Shown: one piece after another, positions 44,801-51,067 of the stretch
Layout: each line of letters opens with the position of its first letter
Position numbering within the stretch: the first letter of the stretch is position 1
Origin: Superficieibacter sp. 1612_C1
Lineage (GTDB): Bacteria; Pseudomonadota; Gammaproteobacteria; Enterobacterales; Enterobacteriaceae
Assembly (NCBI RefSeq): GCF_015234305.1
Contig: NZ_JADGMI010000006.1
Span: 1 to 64,000, forward strand
Direction: 5' to 3'
Length of the DNA stretch: 64,000 nt
Made by a program: the position numbers and the translations under genes
Notes under the pieces: model-generated
What the model was told of the DNA's origin: nothing
Database searches by the model: none
The model's input: the letters and a program-made list of their open reading frames with translations, nothing else

Positions 44801-47800
44801 CCCACCGCTGCCTGCGCTGACCAGCGTGGTGGATAACGTCGGCACCGTTACCGGGCCACTCGTCTCCGGCCAGACGACTGATGATACCACGCCGACGCTC
44901 AACGGTACCGCTGAGGCTAACGCCACGGTGCTGATTTTTGACAACGGTACTCAGATCGGCAGCGCACTGGTCAGCGACAGCGGAGCCTGGACCTTTACCC
45001 CGACGACAGCCCTCGCCAGCGGGCCGCACAGCTTCACGCTGAGCGCGGTGGATGCCGCAGGCAATACCGGACCAGCCACGGCGGGCTTTGATCTCACCAT
45101 CACTACCACTGCGCCAGCCACGCCTGCCATCGCCGGTATTACTGATGATGTCGGTGCGATTACCGGTGCGCTGGCGCAAGACCAGGTCACCGATGACACC
45201 CGGCCGCTCCTCAGCGGGACGGGCGTCGCGGGCGCGACCGTGCAAATCCTCGACAACGGCGCGCCGATCGGCACCGCGCTGGTCGATAATACTGGCGCAT
45301 GGACCTTTACGCCTGACACGCCGCTGGCGGACGGGGTGCACCGCTTTACCGCCACTGCCAGCGATGCGGCGGGCAACACCAGCGCCGCCTCCCCGGCCTT
45401 TAGCATTACGGTGGATACCACAGCCCCGGTCGCGCCGGGCATTGTCTCCGTCGTCGATGCGACCGGTCCGCTGACCGGAGCGCTGACATCGGGACAAACT
45501 ACGGACGAAACGCGCCCGACGCTGAGCGGCAGCGCGGAAGCGGGTTCGACGCTGCAAGTGCTTGATAACGGCGTGGAAATTGGCGTCGTGACGGTGGGCA
45601 GCACCGGCAACTGGATCTTTACGCCGGATGAACCGCTGTTGGAGGGTCCGCATGCGTTGACGGTGGTGGCGACCGATGCGGCTGGCAATACCGGCCCGGC
45701 GTCGGCGGCGTTTGATGTCATTGTCGACATCACCGCGCCGGTGGCCCCGGTGATCACCAGCATTACTGACGATGTCGGCAGCGTAACCGGTCCGCTGGCA
45801 GGCGGCCAGTCTACCGACGACACGCGGCCTTTGCTGCGCGGCACCAGCGAAGCGGGAGCCACGGTGCAGGTACTGGATAACGGCGTGGCCATCGGCACGA
45901 CGCAGGCGAATGAGGCTGGCGAATGGAGCTTCACTCCGGAAACCGCGCTTGCTAACGGCAGCCACGCTTTCACCGCTGTCGCCACCGATCCGGCAGGCAA
46001 CAGCGGCCCGGCATCCGATCCGTTTACCGTCGTTGTCGATACCCTGCTGCCCGCCGCGCCGGTTATCGCGCTGGCCACCGATAATATCGGTAGCGTCACC
46101 GGACCACTGACCAGCGGCCGTACCACCGATGACACCCAGCCCGCGTTCAGCGGCAGGGGTGAACCGGGTACCACGCTGCGGCTCTTTGACAATAACGTGG
46201 AAATTGGCGTGACCACGGTGGGGAATAATGGCAACTGGAGCCTTACGCCAGCGACGGCGCTTGCCAGCGGCCCGCATACCCTGACGGCATCGGTAACGGA
46301 TGCGGCGGGCAATACCAGCCCGCTCTCCGGTCCGTTCACGCTTACCGTCGATACTACCGCGCCGGACGCGCCGGTCATCGTCGCCGTCACGGATGACGTT
46401 GCGCCGGTAACCGGCGTGGTCGGCAATGGTTCCGCCACTAACGATGCCCGCCCGACGCTGAGCGGCACGGGCGAAGCGGGTGCCACGCTGCGTATTCTGG
46501 ATAACGGCGTGCAGATCGGCACCGCGACGGTGGCGGCCGACGGCAACTGGTCGTTCACGCCGGGGACTAATCTGGCGCAAGGGGCGCATAACCTGACCGC
46601 CACCGCCACCGACGCGGCGGGCAACACCGGCACCGCCTCCGCGATCTATAACGTGGTCGTGGATACGATTGCCCCCGCCGCGCCACAGGCGGCGATTAAC
46701 GCTGACGGCAGCGTCATCAGCGGCACCGCTGAAGCGGGCAGCACCGTCACCGTTACGCTACCCGGCAACGTGCAGCTGACCACCACGGCCAGCGATAATG
46801 GCGCATGGAGTCTCACCCTGGACGATCGGCAGACCGAAGGCGAAACCATCTCCGTCACCGCCCGCGACGCAGCGGGCAACGTCTCCGCCGCCACGCCGCT
46901 GACCGCGCCGGTACTGCCGCTTTCGGCCAGCGATAACGTCGCGGAACTGGATCTGACGACCGATGCTACCGTCACGAACGAGAACTACAGTGACTATGGC
47001 GTTCTGCTGGTCGGCGCGCTCGGCAACAGCGCGACGGTGATCGGCAACGACACGGCGCAGGTCACCTTTGACGTCGCCGAGGGCGGCAGCGCGGATATCA
47101 GTATTGATTCCGCCGCCACCGGGATCGTGCTGTCGCTGCTCAACACCCAACAGATTGCCGTCCAGCGTCTCGACGCCACCAGCAATGCGTGGGTAACGGT
47201 GGCGGACTCTTCCCAGCCGCAGTTTGCCGACCTTCTGACCCTCAACGGCAGCAGCGTCAGCTTTAACCTCGACGGGCTGACCGGCGGCACGTACCGCGTG
47301 CTGAGCTACAACTCCAGCCTGCTGGCGACCGGCTCCTTCACCAGTCTGAATGTCTCGGTGACGCAGACCAGCGCTGGCACGCTGAACGGTGAAACGACGC
47401 ACGTTGGTAACGTGATCCAGGATATCGATCCGGTGAGCGGCGCTGACAGCGCGCCTAACGGCACGGTGGTCAGCCAGGTCACCAACGCCAGCGGCCAGAC
47501 GGTAACGGTGGGCGCTGGTGGAGCGAGCATTGACGGTCTCTATGGTACGCTGACCATCAATCCGGACGGCAGCTACAGCTACGCGCTGACCAGCACCTCG
47601 CCGACGGTTCTGGGACGCACGGAAAGCTTCACCTATACCATTACTCACGACGGCGTCAGCGACACGGCGCAACTGGTGGTCGCCCTCGGCGAGGGTGCGG
47701 CGGGCAACGCCGTGACCGCCGTCGACAACACCGCGACGCTGAATTATGAGACCCAGGTCGAAGCCGTTGACAACGGTGCCTCTTCTCAGACCAGCTTCTC

Positions 47801-49592
47801 GGTGGTGGGGATTGCGCTGGGTAATGTCCTCAATGCCAATATTCTGGATAACCTGACCAACCCGATCATCTTTGATGTTGAGGAAGGCTCTACCCGCACG
47901 TTGACCCTGCAATCCTCTGCTGGTGGCGTGGCGTTGCTCTCAACCTTCGATCTTTACGTCTACCGCTTTAACGACGCTATTCAGCAGTTTGAGCAGTACC
48001 GGGTTGAACCCGGCTGGCTACAGGTGCCGCTGCTGGGCGGTCAGTCCAGCCAGCTCACCCTCACGCTGCCGGGCGGCGAGTATCTGTTCTTGTTGAATAA
48101 CGCGTCTGGCGTTACCGCGCTGACTGGCTACACCCTGAATATTCTTCAGGATCATGTCTATAACGTGGAAAGCATCAGCGCTAATACCGAAGGTAATGTG
48201 CTGGAGAATGACGTTGTCCCGGCAGGCACTGTCGTCACGGAGGTGAACGGCGTCGCGGTGGGCGCGGAAGGCGCGACCATCGAAGGCAGCTACGGCACGC
48301 TGACCATCGACCAGGCGGGGAACTACAGCTATACGCTGCGTAGCGGTCTCGGGGCTGACAGCATTAACGCGCCGGATAGCTTTATCTATACCGTGCGTAC
48401 GCCGGAGGGCGGCACCGACAGCGCGTCGCTGAATATCTCCGCCACGCCATTGTCGGTGGATGCGGTGGATGATGTCAGCTCGCTGATGACCTTTAACACC
48501 GTGCAGGATACCACCGCCTTTACCGACAATGCGGTAGGCAACGCCGCCTGGACCAGTTCACTCTTCTCGCGGACCAGCGGTAACGGCAGCGGCGTCATCG
48601 AAGTGGCGGCGGGTACGGCGGTGAAAGAGGCGGTGCTGCACTTCAACGTCGCTTCCGGGCTAGCGCTGGGCGGGCTGACCGTTAACTGGACGCTGTCCGA
48701 CGGCACCACCGTTCTGCGCACCGGCTCTTTTAACGGCGGCGCGCTGCTCGGCAACAGCATCGCGGTAGATCTGGGCGGGCTGGAGCTGCATTCCGGCAAC
48801 TATACGCTGAGCTATACCGGCAGTATCGGGGCGCTCTCCGTGGGAACCATTACCATCACCCCAAGCGTCACCGGCACCACCTACGATCTCGACAACTTTG
48901 AGACCAGCGGCGTGCATACCGTCAGCGGCAATATCTTTGACGGTAGCGACGCGGGCGGCGTGCTGGATCAACTCTCTACCGTCGATACCCGTCTGACCAT
49001 CACTGGCTATAACGGCAGCAGCACCACGCTGGATCCGTTTGCCAATAGCGGTGCCAGCGGCACCGTTCAGGGTCATTACGGCACGCTGGCGATCAATATT
49101 GACGGCTCGTACACCTACACGCTGACGCCGGGTATCGCCACCTCATCCATAACCACCAGGGAGACGTTCAATTACACCCTTAACGACCAGAACGGCCATA
49201 CGGATAACGCCACGCTGACCATCGACATGGCACCGCAGTTTGTCAGCACCGCGCAAAGCGACACGATCATTGGCACAGCCTATGCCGACACGCTGATTTA
49301 TCAGCTGCTCGACAGCACCAGCGCGACGGGCGGCAACGGCAGCGATAACTGGAGCAACTTCTCGCTGGCGCAGGGTGACAAAATCGATATCGGCGATCTG
49401 CTGGTGGGCTGGAATGGCGATCAGGCGGCGCTCGGCAGCTACCTGAACGTCACCACCAGCGGCAACAATACGGTGATAGCCATTGACCGGGACGGTGCCG
49501 GTACCACCTATCAGTCCACTAACCTGGTAACCCTGGAGAATGTACAGACCAACCTCGAAGAGCTGATCCAACAAAATCACATTATTAGTTGA
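29889..49592 (+). CDS. bapA: BapA-like giant adhesin secreted by type I system (6567 residues)
   Basis: Very large surface protein for biofilm formation or cell adhesion. The N-terminal 150 residues are a BapA-prefix-like domain with a hydrophobic Gly-rich stretch (VWPWVLGGLLGGGGLAAVAA). Residues about 169-5674 are 56 Ig-like repeats of two classes: 16 short (about 80-90 residues, TVTGSAEAGSTVTITD) and 40 long (about 100 residues, TDDTRPTLSGSGEPGATI). Then come VCBS-like domains (GTLTINPDGSYSY) and a C-terminal type I secretion signal with TAYADTLIYQLL and GGNGSDNWSNF. There is no N-terminal Sec signal. Salmonella BapA is about 3800 residues by memory, so this one is much longer. Ribosome site GGGAG; secretion genes follow. 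Confidence 0.92.
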   Translation: MVSISVISALTGVETSTTASEVTLSHPAIVKLQVARADIASLTRANNDLIVHLRSGETVAIKNFYLAEGETKSLLVLEDSQGALWWVEDPSAAGLNFVHVASIDDLLATSGAGAAASDGAAPVWPWVLGGLLGGGGLAAVAASSGGSGHDDDEHNTTPPPGNETGEDNTPPDAPGNLIISEDGKTLTGSAEPGSTITVTDANGNVIGSGTTGSDGNFTIDLDTPQTEGKPVEVVATDPAGNTGPSASVDTPDLTAPDAPANLLIVDDGATLTGTAEPGSTVNVTDASGNLIGTAVADADGHFRLALNPAQNHGETLNVNATDAAGNVSPSATVIAPDLTSPDAGTFDSVLDDAGAVTGQLSNGQLTDDTRPTLNGSGQPGATITVYDNGNAIGSTLVDASGAWRFTPATTLSEGTHILTVSFSNTGTFSEPFTLIVDTTPPSAPTDLTTSTDGTTVTGSAEAGSTVTITDASGTVLGSGTADANGHFSIGIAPAQTNGEALTAVARDVAGNTGPTADFSGSTSLYPDVPVILSALDDAGALAGNLASGQSTDDATPTLSGNGEAGATITLYSDDVIIGTTLVDASGNWSFTPTAPLGEGEHRFTATATNANGTSGLSAAFTLNVDLTAPAAPSGLDISDDGTTLTGNAEAGSTVTVTDGNGQSLGSVVAGEDGSFTLPLDPPRTSSETLTVVATDPAGNSGPVATVTAPDNAPAGTPVIDLAIDDAGPITGSLSNGQRTDDTTPTLSGSGTPGATLTVYDNGTEIGSVAIGNDGRWRFTPETALGNGNHALTVISTDAAGNVSPASGVFTLIVDTEAPAVPVFTSLTDDAGPLTGPLLNGQVSDDTQPTFAGRGEPGSTITLYDNGTVIGLATVDPAGSWTFTPSAALSDGNHSFTITATDQAGNTSAASAPWTLTIDTVAPDAPAAPVATDASGPLTGTITDGQSTDETRPVLSGSGEPGATVSVYDGATLLGTAVITDDGNWSFTPSAPFAEGAHALTITVTDLAGNVSQPSPALNVVVDITPPAAPAELVTSTDGTTVTGNAEAGSTVTISDDSGNLLGSGIADENGRFSIGIVPAQTDGETLTATARDAAGNDGPAATFTGSTSGYPDVPVLVSVVDNVGSLTGNLTNGQTTDDTTPTLNGTGEPDATITVYSNGTAIGTTTVDASGNWSFTPSPALPEGENTFTFTLTATNGNGTSGVSQPLTLIVDTTPPAAPDDLAVSEDGATLTGNAEAGSSITIRDADNNIIGTAVTGPDGSFSATLTPPQINGEALTATATNLAGNAGPAAGVNAPDITAPAAPDDLAVSEDGTTLTGNAEAGSTVTVTDGNGQPVGTVTVGPDGSFTLPLDPPLTNGETLDVIATDPSGNNSPTASTTAPDTTAPDVPVLSTVTDDSGALTGSLTSGQPTDDARPTLSGNGEAGTTITVYDNGEALGTAQVDADGNWSFTPTTPLTDGNHALTVTATDAANNTSLPGAAFTLVVDTLAPPTPVIEAITDDTGLITDALITADPRPTLSGNGEAGSTITIYDNGTQIGSVLVGEDGNWRFTPDSDLSEGDHALTLTARDAAGNTSATSTPVNLEVDITPPDAPAAPLINDNTGIITGPVADSQPTDETRPVLTGNGEAGTMITAWRGDEMIGTAMVDSDGSWNLTPDTPLAHGNHVLRFTATDQAGNISDPSEPLTITVDLIAPDAPTDLAVSVDGATVTGSAEAGSLVTITDVNGNVLGSAAANNDGTFSVNIVPSQTNGETLLATARDSAGNSGPSADFTGSTSGYPDVPTIISVSDDVGTIRGNLTSGQHTDDTQPTLSGTGEPGATITVYLNGEAVDSVLADDAGNWRYTPTEPLAEGENAFTFTVTATNSNGTSGESQPFTIVVDTLAPDAPVIAEVVDDAGSITGAIANGQTTDDRQPTLSGSTEPGATLTFYDNGVQIGSVQADDSGSWRFTPDAPLAEGDHSITVTATDTAGNVSAATPAFSFTVTTAAPDVPAITAAADDAGTVTGALSSGQTTDDTQPQLSGTAAAGSQIVIYDNGAELGVTTADGEGRWSFTPVAALSEGNHDFTVTAADAAGNVSAASPAFTLIIDVTAPDAPALPVINDDAGSITGPLVDGQSTDDTRPTLSGSGEAGTLITLYDGDTVTGTVVVGDDGQWSFTPETALAEGEHALTFTATDPAGNVSQPSAPITFVVDTTPPAAPTDLTISENGVNVTGNAEAGSQVTIIDAGGTVLGTGTTADDGSFTVVITPAQTAGQPLTAIAQDSAGNSGPAANFTATNSGFPAVPTIISATDDVGAVTGTLSSGQATDDAQPLLSGTAAPGTTLTLYDNGTLLGTALTGANGQWSFTPATPLTEGAHAFTATATNANGTSAPSADFTLTVDSSAPAAPVIGEIIDDTGNLTGPITSGQTTDDTQPTFTGSGEAGATVTLYDDGTAIGSTTVNNDGSWSITPDAPLTDGAHTLTVVATDPAGNAGPASPELTLTVDTLAPAVPVINAIIDNQGPINGPLLEAQVTDATLPVISGSGEAGATLRVLDNGTEIGTALVNEQGEWTFTPASPLGEGPHAITAIASDAAGNTSAPSAAFTFTVDLTPPAVPALPGLTDDVGPITGAIANGARTDDSQPTLTGSGEPGTTITLYDGSTVLGTVPVDADGAWTFTPAAPLAEGTHTLTFTATDAAGNASQPSAAIRVVVDTTPPAAPGDLAVSPQGTTVTGTAEAGSSVTITDATGNVVLGSGTANADGTFSIGISPAQTAGESLLAQATDSAGNVGPATPFTATDSGIPDVPVIVSVSDDVGPVVGNLSNGQRTDDTQPTIAGTGEPGATITIYNNGTEMGTTLADASGNWTFTPTDPLAEGENSVTFTVTATNGNGTSDESQPFTLIVDTVAPDAPVIGQVVDDVEGGTGPLTSGQPSNDPQPTLSGTAEANTTITVYDGATAIGSVQTNANGVWSFTPPAPLASGTHPLTVVATDSAGNSSTPSAAFTLQIDTTAPAAPLIVSVTDDIAPGTGPVTSGQPTNDSQPTFSGTGEAGSTVTLYSDGAAIGSARVSDAGNWTLTPAQPLGDGTHIITASATDAAGNSGPLSAGFTLVVDLSGPQAPILNAITDDTGSVTGPLTAGQTTDDTRPALSGSAEPNASVQIFDNGIAIGSAPVNENGEWSFTPTTALAEGVHNFTVTATDASGNTGPASAAFAINIDTTAPATPVIDSVSDDNGSVTGPLVSGQATDDTLPTLSGSGEPGDTVRLYDDGIEIASAQVNDDGIWSLTPDAPLGSGSHPLTVIATDAGGNSSAPSPVFNVVIDLAAPAAPVIASVTDDSTGTSQPLTSGQLTRDAQPALSGTAEAGATVRIFDNGTEIGAVQADDSGNWRFTPDTALGEGTHDLTVSATDSAGNTGPASAAFTVVVDLTAPQAATPVVTDDTGLITGVLVDGQRTDDTRPVLSGSGEPGNQIVLFDNGVEMGNATVGTDGQWRFTPDEPLTEGDHSFTVRETDSVGNVSQPSAAIAIIIDVTPPEAAVITTVAQDGTTVSGTAEAGALITIVNADNVQIGSGTVNTDGTFVVRLSPAQTMSQPLEARIQDSAGNVGEPTAFTGSDSGLPDAPTIVTVTDDAGTLTGNLTADQATDDTRPLLSGTAEANAQITLYNNGVELGSVTADASGNWNFTPETALEDGPHQFTATATTPAGTSGLSAPFAIVVDTVAPDAPEDLAVSSDGLTVTGSAEAGSSIAITSAAGTLLGNAVAGEDGNFRVTLNAPQTNGQQLTAIATDAAGNSSQPTRTGAVDTTAPDAPLELAITPDGAVVTGRAEPGSTVTIVNASNENVGSGVVDDNGNFNIELTTPQITGELLSATATDTADNTGPAATVATPDLTPPAAPSDLLVSEDGTTLSGTAEAGSTVTVTGPDNAPLGSATADDDGRFTVTLTTPQTNGEPLSATATDAAANEGPAATVNAPDITAPQPPTITSVVDDVPEFTGALTDGQSTNDSRPTLNGTAEANSTVRIFDGETEIGSVTADASGVWSFTPETALSTGGHVLTVTATDGDGNISQPSAAFSLVVDTVMPQIPAITLVTDDTAPVTGQLASGQSTNDTRPTLSGIGEIGATVTIFDNGTAIGSAQVGETGSWTFTPDTALVAGLHSLRVSATDGVGNTSALSTPFTLTVDTSAPATPVISAVIDDIGSITGPLTSGQRTDDARPALSGTAEANSTVRILDNGTLIGTVQAGNNGTWSFTPTAPLANGAHTLTVTATDAAGNVSPAASFGLTVDTRAPAAPVIATVNDDVGSVTGSLTRGQSTDDTRPQLNGSGEPGATINLYDNGTLIGSTTVATGGSWSFTPTTALTEGTHALTAVAVDVAGNVSPASAAFTVVVDTTAPATPVLAAVTDDVPEGTGSLISGQQTNDTQPTLSGSGTPGDTITVYDGDNTLGTTLVDIDGNWRFTPVTPLEVGEHSLTLTATDPAGNASGPSAPFVIDVQTAIPATPVLLSVEDNVGAETGPLASGDLSDDNLPTLTGTAPVNSTVTIYNDGTAIGTTLADDAGNWRFTPTTPLADGLYTLTVTATDAAGNVSAATGPFSFTIDATAPATPIINAVEDNVGPFTAPLTNGGYTDDTQPLIRGTAEAGSTVTLYANDEQIGTADVDDAGNWTFTPATPLGEGNYVLTVSATDAAGNASGRSASFTLNVDLTAPDAPDNLTTPGDGTSVSGTAEAGATAIVSDALGNVLGRAVIGEDRNFTVTLTPAQTSGSPLTVVVQDAAGNISDPTVFPASNSGLPSVPVITDIADDVGPLTGNLTNGQSTDDNQLSLSGTAQPDVLVTIIVDSAIVDTVEADASGAWSYDLPATLADGPHTFAVNATNANGTGGTSSPVTIIVDTVAPEAPVITDVTDNVDALTGPLVSGQVTNDAQPGLSGTTEAGATVTIYDNDELLDSVVADAEGNWSFTPAAALGEGEHVLTAIATDAAGNTGPASSPFTVVVDTLAPPLPALTSVVDNVGTVTGPLVSGQTTDDTTPTLNGTAEANATVLIFDNGTQIGSALVSDSGAWTFTPTTALASGPHSFTLSAVDAAGNTGPATAGFDLTITTTAPATPAIAGITDDVGAITGALAQDQVTDDTRPLLSGTGVAGATVQILDNGAPIGTALVDNTGAWTFTPDTPLADGVHRFTATASDAAGNTSAASPAFSITVDTTAPVAPGIVSVVDATGPLTGALTSGQTTDETRPTLSGSAEAGSTLQVLDNGVEIGVVTVGSTGNWIFTPDEPLLEGPHALTVVATDAAGNTGPASAAFDVIVDITAPVAPVITSITDDVGSVTGPLAGGQSTDDTRPLLRGTSEAGATVQVLDNGVAIGTTQANEAGEWSFTPETALANGSHAFTAVATDPAGNSGPASDPFTVVVDTLLPAAPVIALATDNIGSVTGPLTSGRTTDDTQPAFSGRGEPGTTLRLFDNNVEIGVTTVGNNGNWSLTPATALASGPHTLTASVTDAAGNTSPLSGPFTLTVDTTAPDAPVIVAVTDDVAPVTGVVGNGSATNDARPTLSGTGEAGATLRILDNGVQIGTATVAADGNWSFTPGTNLAQGAHNLTATATDAAGNTGTASAIYNVVVDTIAPAAPQAAINADGSVISGTAEAGSTVTVTLPGNVQLTTTASDNGAWSLTLDDRQTEGETISVTARDAAGNVSAATPLTAPVLPLSASDNVAELDLTTDATVTNENYSDYGVLLVGALGNSATVIGNDTAQVTFDVAEGGSADISIDSAATGIVLSLLNTQQIAVQRLDATSNAWVTVADSSQPQFADLLTLNGSSVSFNLDGLTGGTYRVLSYNSSLLATGSFTSLNVSVTQTSAGTLNGETTHVGNVIQDIDPVSGADSAPNGTVVSQVTNASGQTVTVGAGGASIDGLYGTLTINPDGSYSYALTSTSPTVLGRTESFTYTITHDGVSDTAQLVVALGEGAAGNAVTAVDNTATLNYETQVEAVDNGASSQTSFSVVGIALGNVLNANILDNLTNPIIFDVEEGSTRTLTLQSSAGGVALLSTFDLYVYRFNDAIQQFEQYRVEPGWLQVPLLGGQSSQLTLTLPGGEYLFLLNNASGVTALTGYTLNILQDHVYNVESISANTEGNVLENDVVPAGTVVTEVNGVAVGAEGATIEGSYGTLTIDQAGNYSYTLRSGLGADSINAPDSFIYTVRTPEGGTDSASLNISATPLSVDAVDDVSSLMTFNTVQDTTAFTDNAVGNAAWTSSLFSRTSGNGSGVIEVAAGTAVKEAVLHFNVASGLALGGLTVNWTLSDGTTVLRTGSFNGGALLGNSIAVDLGGLELHSGNYTLSYTGSIGALSVGTITITPSVTGTTYDLDNFETSGVHTVSGNIFDGSDAGGVLDQLSTVDTRLTITGYNGSSTTLDPFANSGASGTVQGHYGTLAINIDGSYTYTLTPGIATSSITTRETFNYTLNDQNGHTDNATLTIDMAPQFVSTAQSDTIIGTAYADTLIYQLLDSTSATGGNGSDNWSNFSLAQGDKIDIGDLLVGWNGDQAALGSYLNVTTSGNNTVIAIDRDGAGTTYQSTNLVTLENVQTNLEELIQQNHIIS
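30394..46910 (+). repeat. 56 tandem Ig-like repeats of bapA
   Basis: About 16.5 kb of imperfect repeats, roughly 240-310 bp each. Short repeats (A) begin AP-DL-(V/I)S-DGTT; long repeats (B) carry TGPLTSGQ-TDDT-PTLSG and WSFTPTTPLAEG. A repeats that end FTGSTSGYPDVP are followed by a variant B with NANGTSG in place of DAAGNVS. The B repeat before an A commonly ends GNVSQPS. Confidence 0.93.
49237..49592 (+). other. Type I secretion C-terminal domain of BapA
   Basis: The final 118 residues contain SDTIIGTAYADTLIYQLLD, GGNGSDNWSNFSLAQGDKID and a hydrophobic end, the pattern of the T1SS target domain of LapA/BapA-type adhesins. It should be read by the exporter encoded downstream. Confidence 0.85.
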
Positions 49593-49603
49593 TGTACACA
49601 ATA

Positions 49604-49627
49604 GCCCCGGACGATGTCGTCCGGGGC
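49604..49627 (+). terminator. GC-rich hairpin between bapA and the exporter genes
   Basis: A 9-bp perfect stem GCCCCGGAC/GTCCGGGGC, loop GATGTC, in the 68-bp gap. There is no T-run, so it may pause polymerase, protect the bapA 3' end or lower bapBCD expression rather than stop all transcription. Confidence 0.55.
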
Positions 49628-49660
49628 AGATAAGCAGTGACATTTTCTTAGGGATAACTT

Positions 49661-51067
49661 ATGCGAAAACTACGGCCCGTTGTCGGGTGGCTGGTTAGCT
49701 GCCTGTGTCCGTTTCAGCTCTGCGCCGCCGAGGCGCACCCCACGATTGCTTCCGCAGAACTTGCCCAACAGCAGGCGTTGCCGTCACTGGATGGCGTGAC
49801 GTCTCTGCCGCTGGAAACCGCTGCACCGGGTCAACTGACGCTGGAGAAAGCCGTCGACCGCGCCGTGGCCTGGCATCCGTCTATCGGCGAAGCGGTGGGC
49901 AAACTGGCCTCGCAAAACGACCAGGTGGATGTTGCCCGCGCTAAATATTACCCGCAGGTCAACGCGGGGATGAACAATGGTTATACCAATACTTACTCCG
50001 ATAGCGGATTCAGTCCGTCGCTGGTGCTTTCCCTGTCCCAGATGCTCTACGATTTCGGTAAAGTCTCAAGCCAGGTCAGAGCAGAGCGTGCCGGCGTGGC
50101 ACAGGAGCAGGCCAACGTGCTGCTCAGCATTGATACCGTCGGGCATGATACCGCCACGGCGCTGGTGCAGGTGCAAACCTGGCAGCAGATGGTGGCGATT
50201 GCTGAAGAGCAGCTCGAGGCGCTAAACGCGGTCGGCCATCTGGCCCACCAGCGCAACGATGAAGGTGCCAGTTCACTCTCCGATGTGGTGCAAACCGACG
50301 CGCGTATTGAAGGCGCACGGGCGCAGTTGGTGCAATACCAGGCCAGTCTTGAAAGCGCGCGGGCCACGCTGATGACCTGGCTGGGCTGGAATAATCTCAA
50401 TGCCATCAGCAACGACTTTCCTGAGAAGCTGAATCGCAGTTGCGACGTGGCGCAGCCGGATGACCGCCTGGTGCCGTCGGTGCTGGCGGCCTGGGCGCAG
50501 GCCAATGTGGCACAGGCCAACCTGGATTACGCGGATGCCCAGATGACGCCCACCATCTCCCTTGAACCGGAGGTCAGGCATTACCTTAATGATAAATATG
50601 CCAACAACGCCGAGCTGGATCGCACCCAGTATTCCGCATGGGTGCGGGTTGAAATGCCGATTTATCAGGGCGGCGGCCTGACCGCGCGGCGCAATGCCGC
50701 CAGCCACGCGGTTGAAACAGCGCAGTCCACCATCCAGCGCGTCCGTCTTCAGGTCCGCCAGAAGCTGCTGGAAGCCCGCAGTGAAGCGCTAAACCTGGCG
50801 ACCTCGCTTCAGGTGCAGGCCCGGCAACAGGCGTTGAGTGAGCGTACCCGGCAAATCTATCAGCAACAGTATCTGGATTTAGGCTCACGCCCGCTGCTGG
50901 ACGTGCTTAACGCCGAGCAGGAAGTTTACCAGGCGCGCTTTGCCCAACAGCAAACGCTCAACCAGCTCCATCAGCTTCAACTCAACTGCCTCTACAATAC
51001 CGGCAAACTGCGTAGCGCATTTGGCCTGGAAAATCGTCGTATTCAGTCCGTGGAGATCCAGCCATGA
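49661..51067 (+). CDS. bapB: TolC-family outer-membrane protein of the adhesin secretion system
   Basis: 468 residues with a Sec signal peptide (about 1-23) and two TolC/OEP repeats rich in long amphipathic helices (AERAGVAQEQANVLLSIDTV). It forms the outer-membrane channel of the type I system. The stop overlaps the next ATG by four bases. In position and order it matches the Salmonella bapB product. Confidence 0.9.
   Translation: MRKLRPVVGWLVSCLCPFQLCAAEAHPTIASAELAQQQALPSLDGVTSLPLETAAPGQLTLEKAVDRAVAWHPSIGEAVGKLASQNDQVDVARAKYYPQVNAGMNNGYTNTYSDSGFSPSLVLSLSQMLYDFGKVSSQVRAERAGVAQEQANVLLSIDTVGHDTATALVQVQTWQQMVAIAEEQLEALNAVGHLAHQRNDEGASSLSDVVQTDARIEGARAQLVQYQASLESARATLMTWLGWNNLNAISNDFPEKLNRSCDVAQPDDRLVPSVLAAWAQANVAQANLDYADAQMTPTISLEPEVRHYLNDKYANNAELDRTQYSAWVRVEMPIYQGGGLTARRNAASHAVETAQSTIQRVRLQVRQKLLEARSEALNLATSLQVQARQQALSERTRQIYQQQYLDLGSRPLLDVLNAEQEVYQARFAQQQTLNQLHQLQLNCLYNTGKLRSAFGLENRRIQSVEIQP

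Noticed and set aside
43053-46589. Antisense open frame of 1178 codons inside bapA
   Set aside because: A by-product of GC-rich repetitive coding DNA. It shows repeated Arg/Gly-rich low-complexity sequence, mirrors the bapA repeats, has no ribosome site and resembles no family. The same holds for the many other long minus-strand frames between 30172 and 49643.
30394-46910. Repeat array as CRISPR or satellite DNA
   Set aside because: Repeats are imperfect, about 240-310 bp, in one open frame and encode Ig-like domains.
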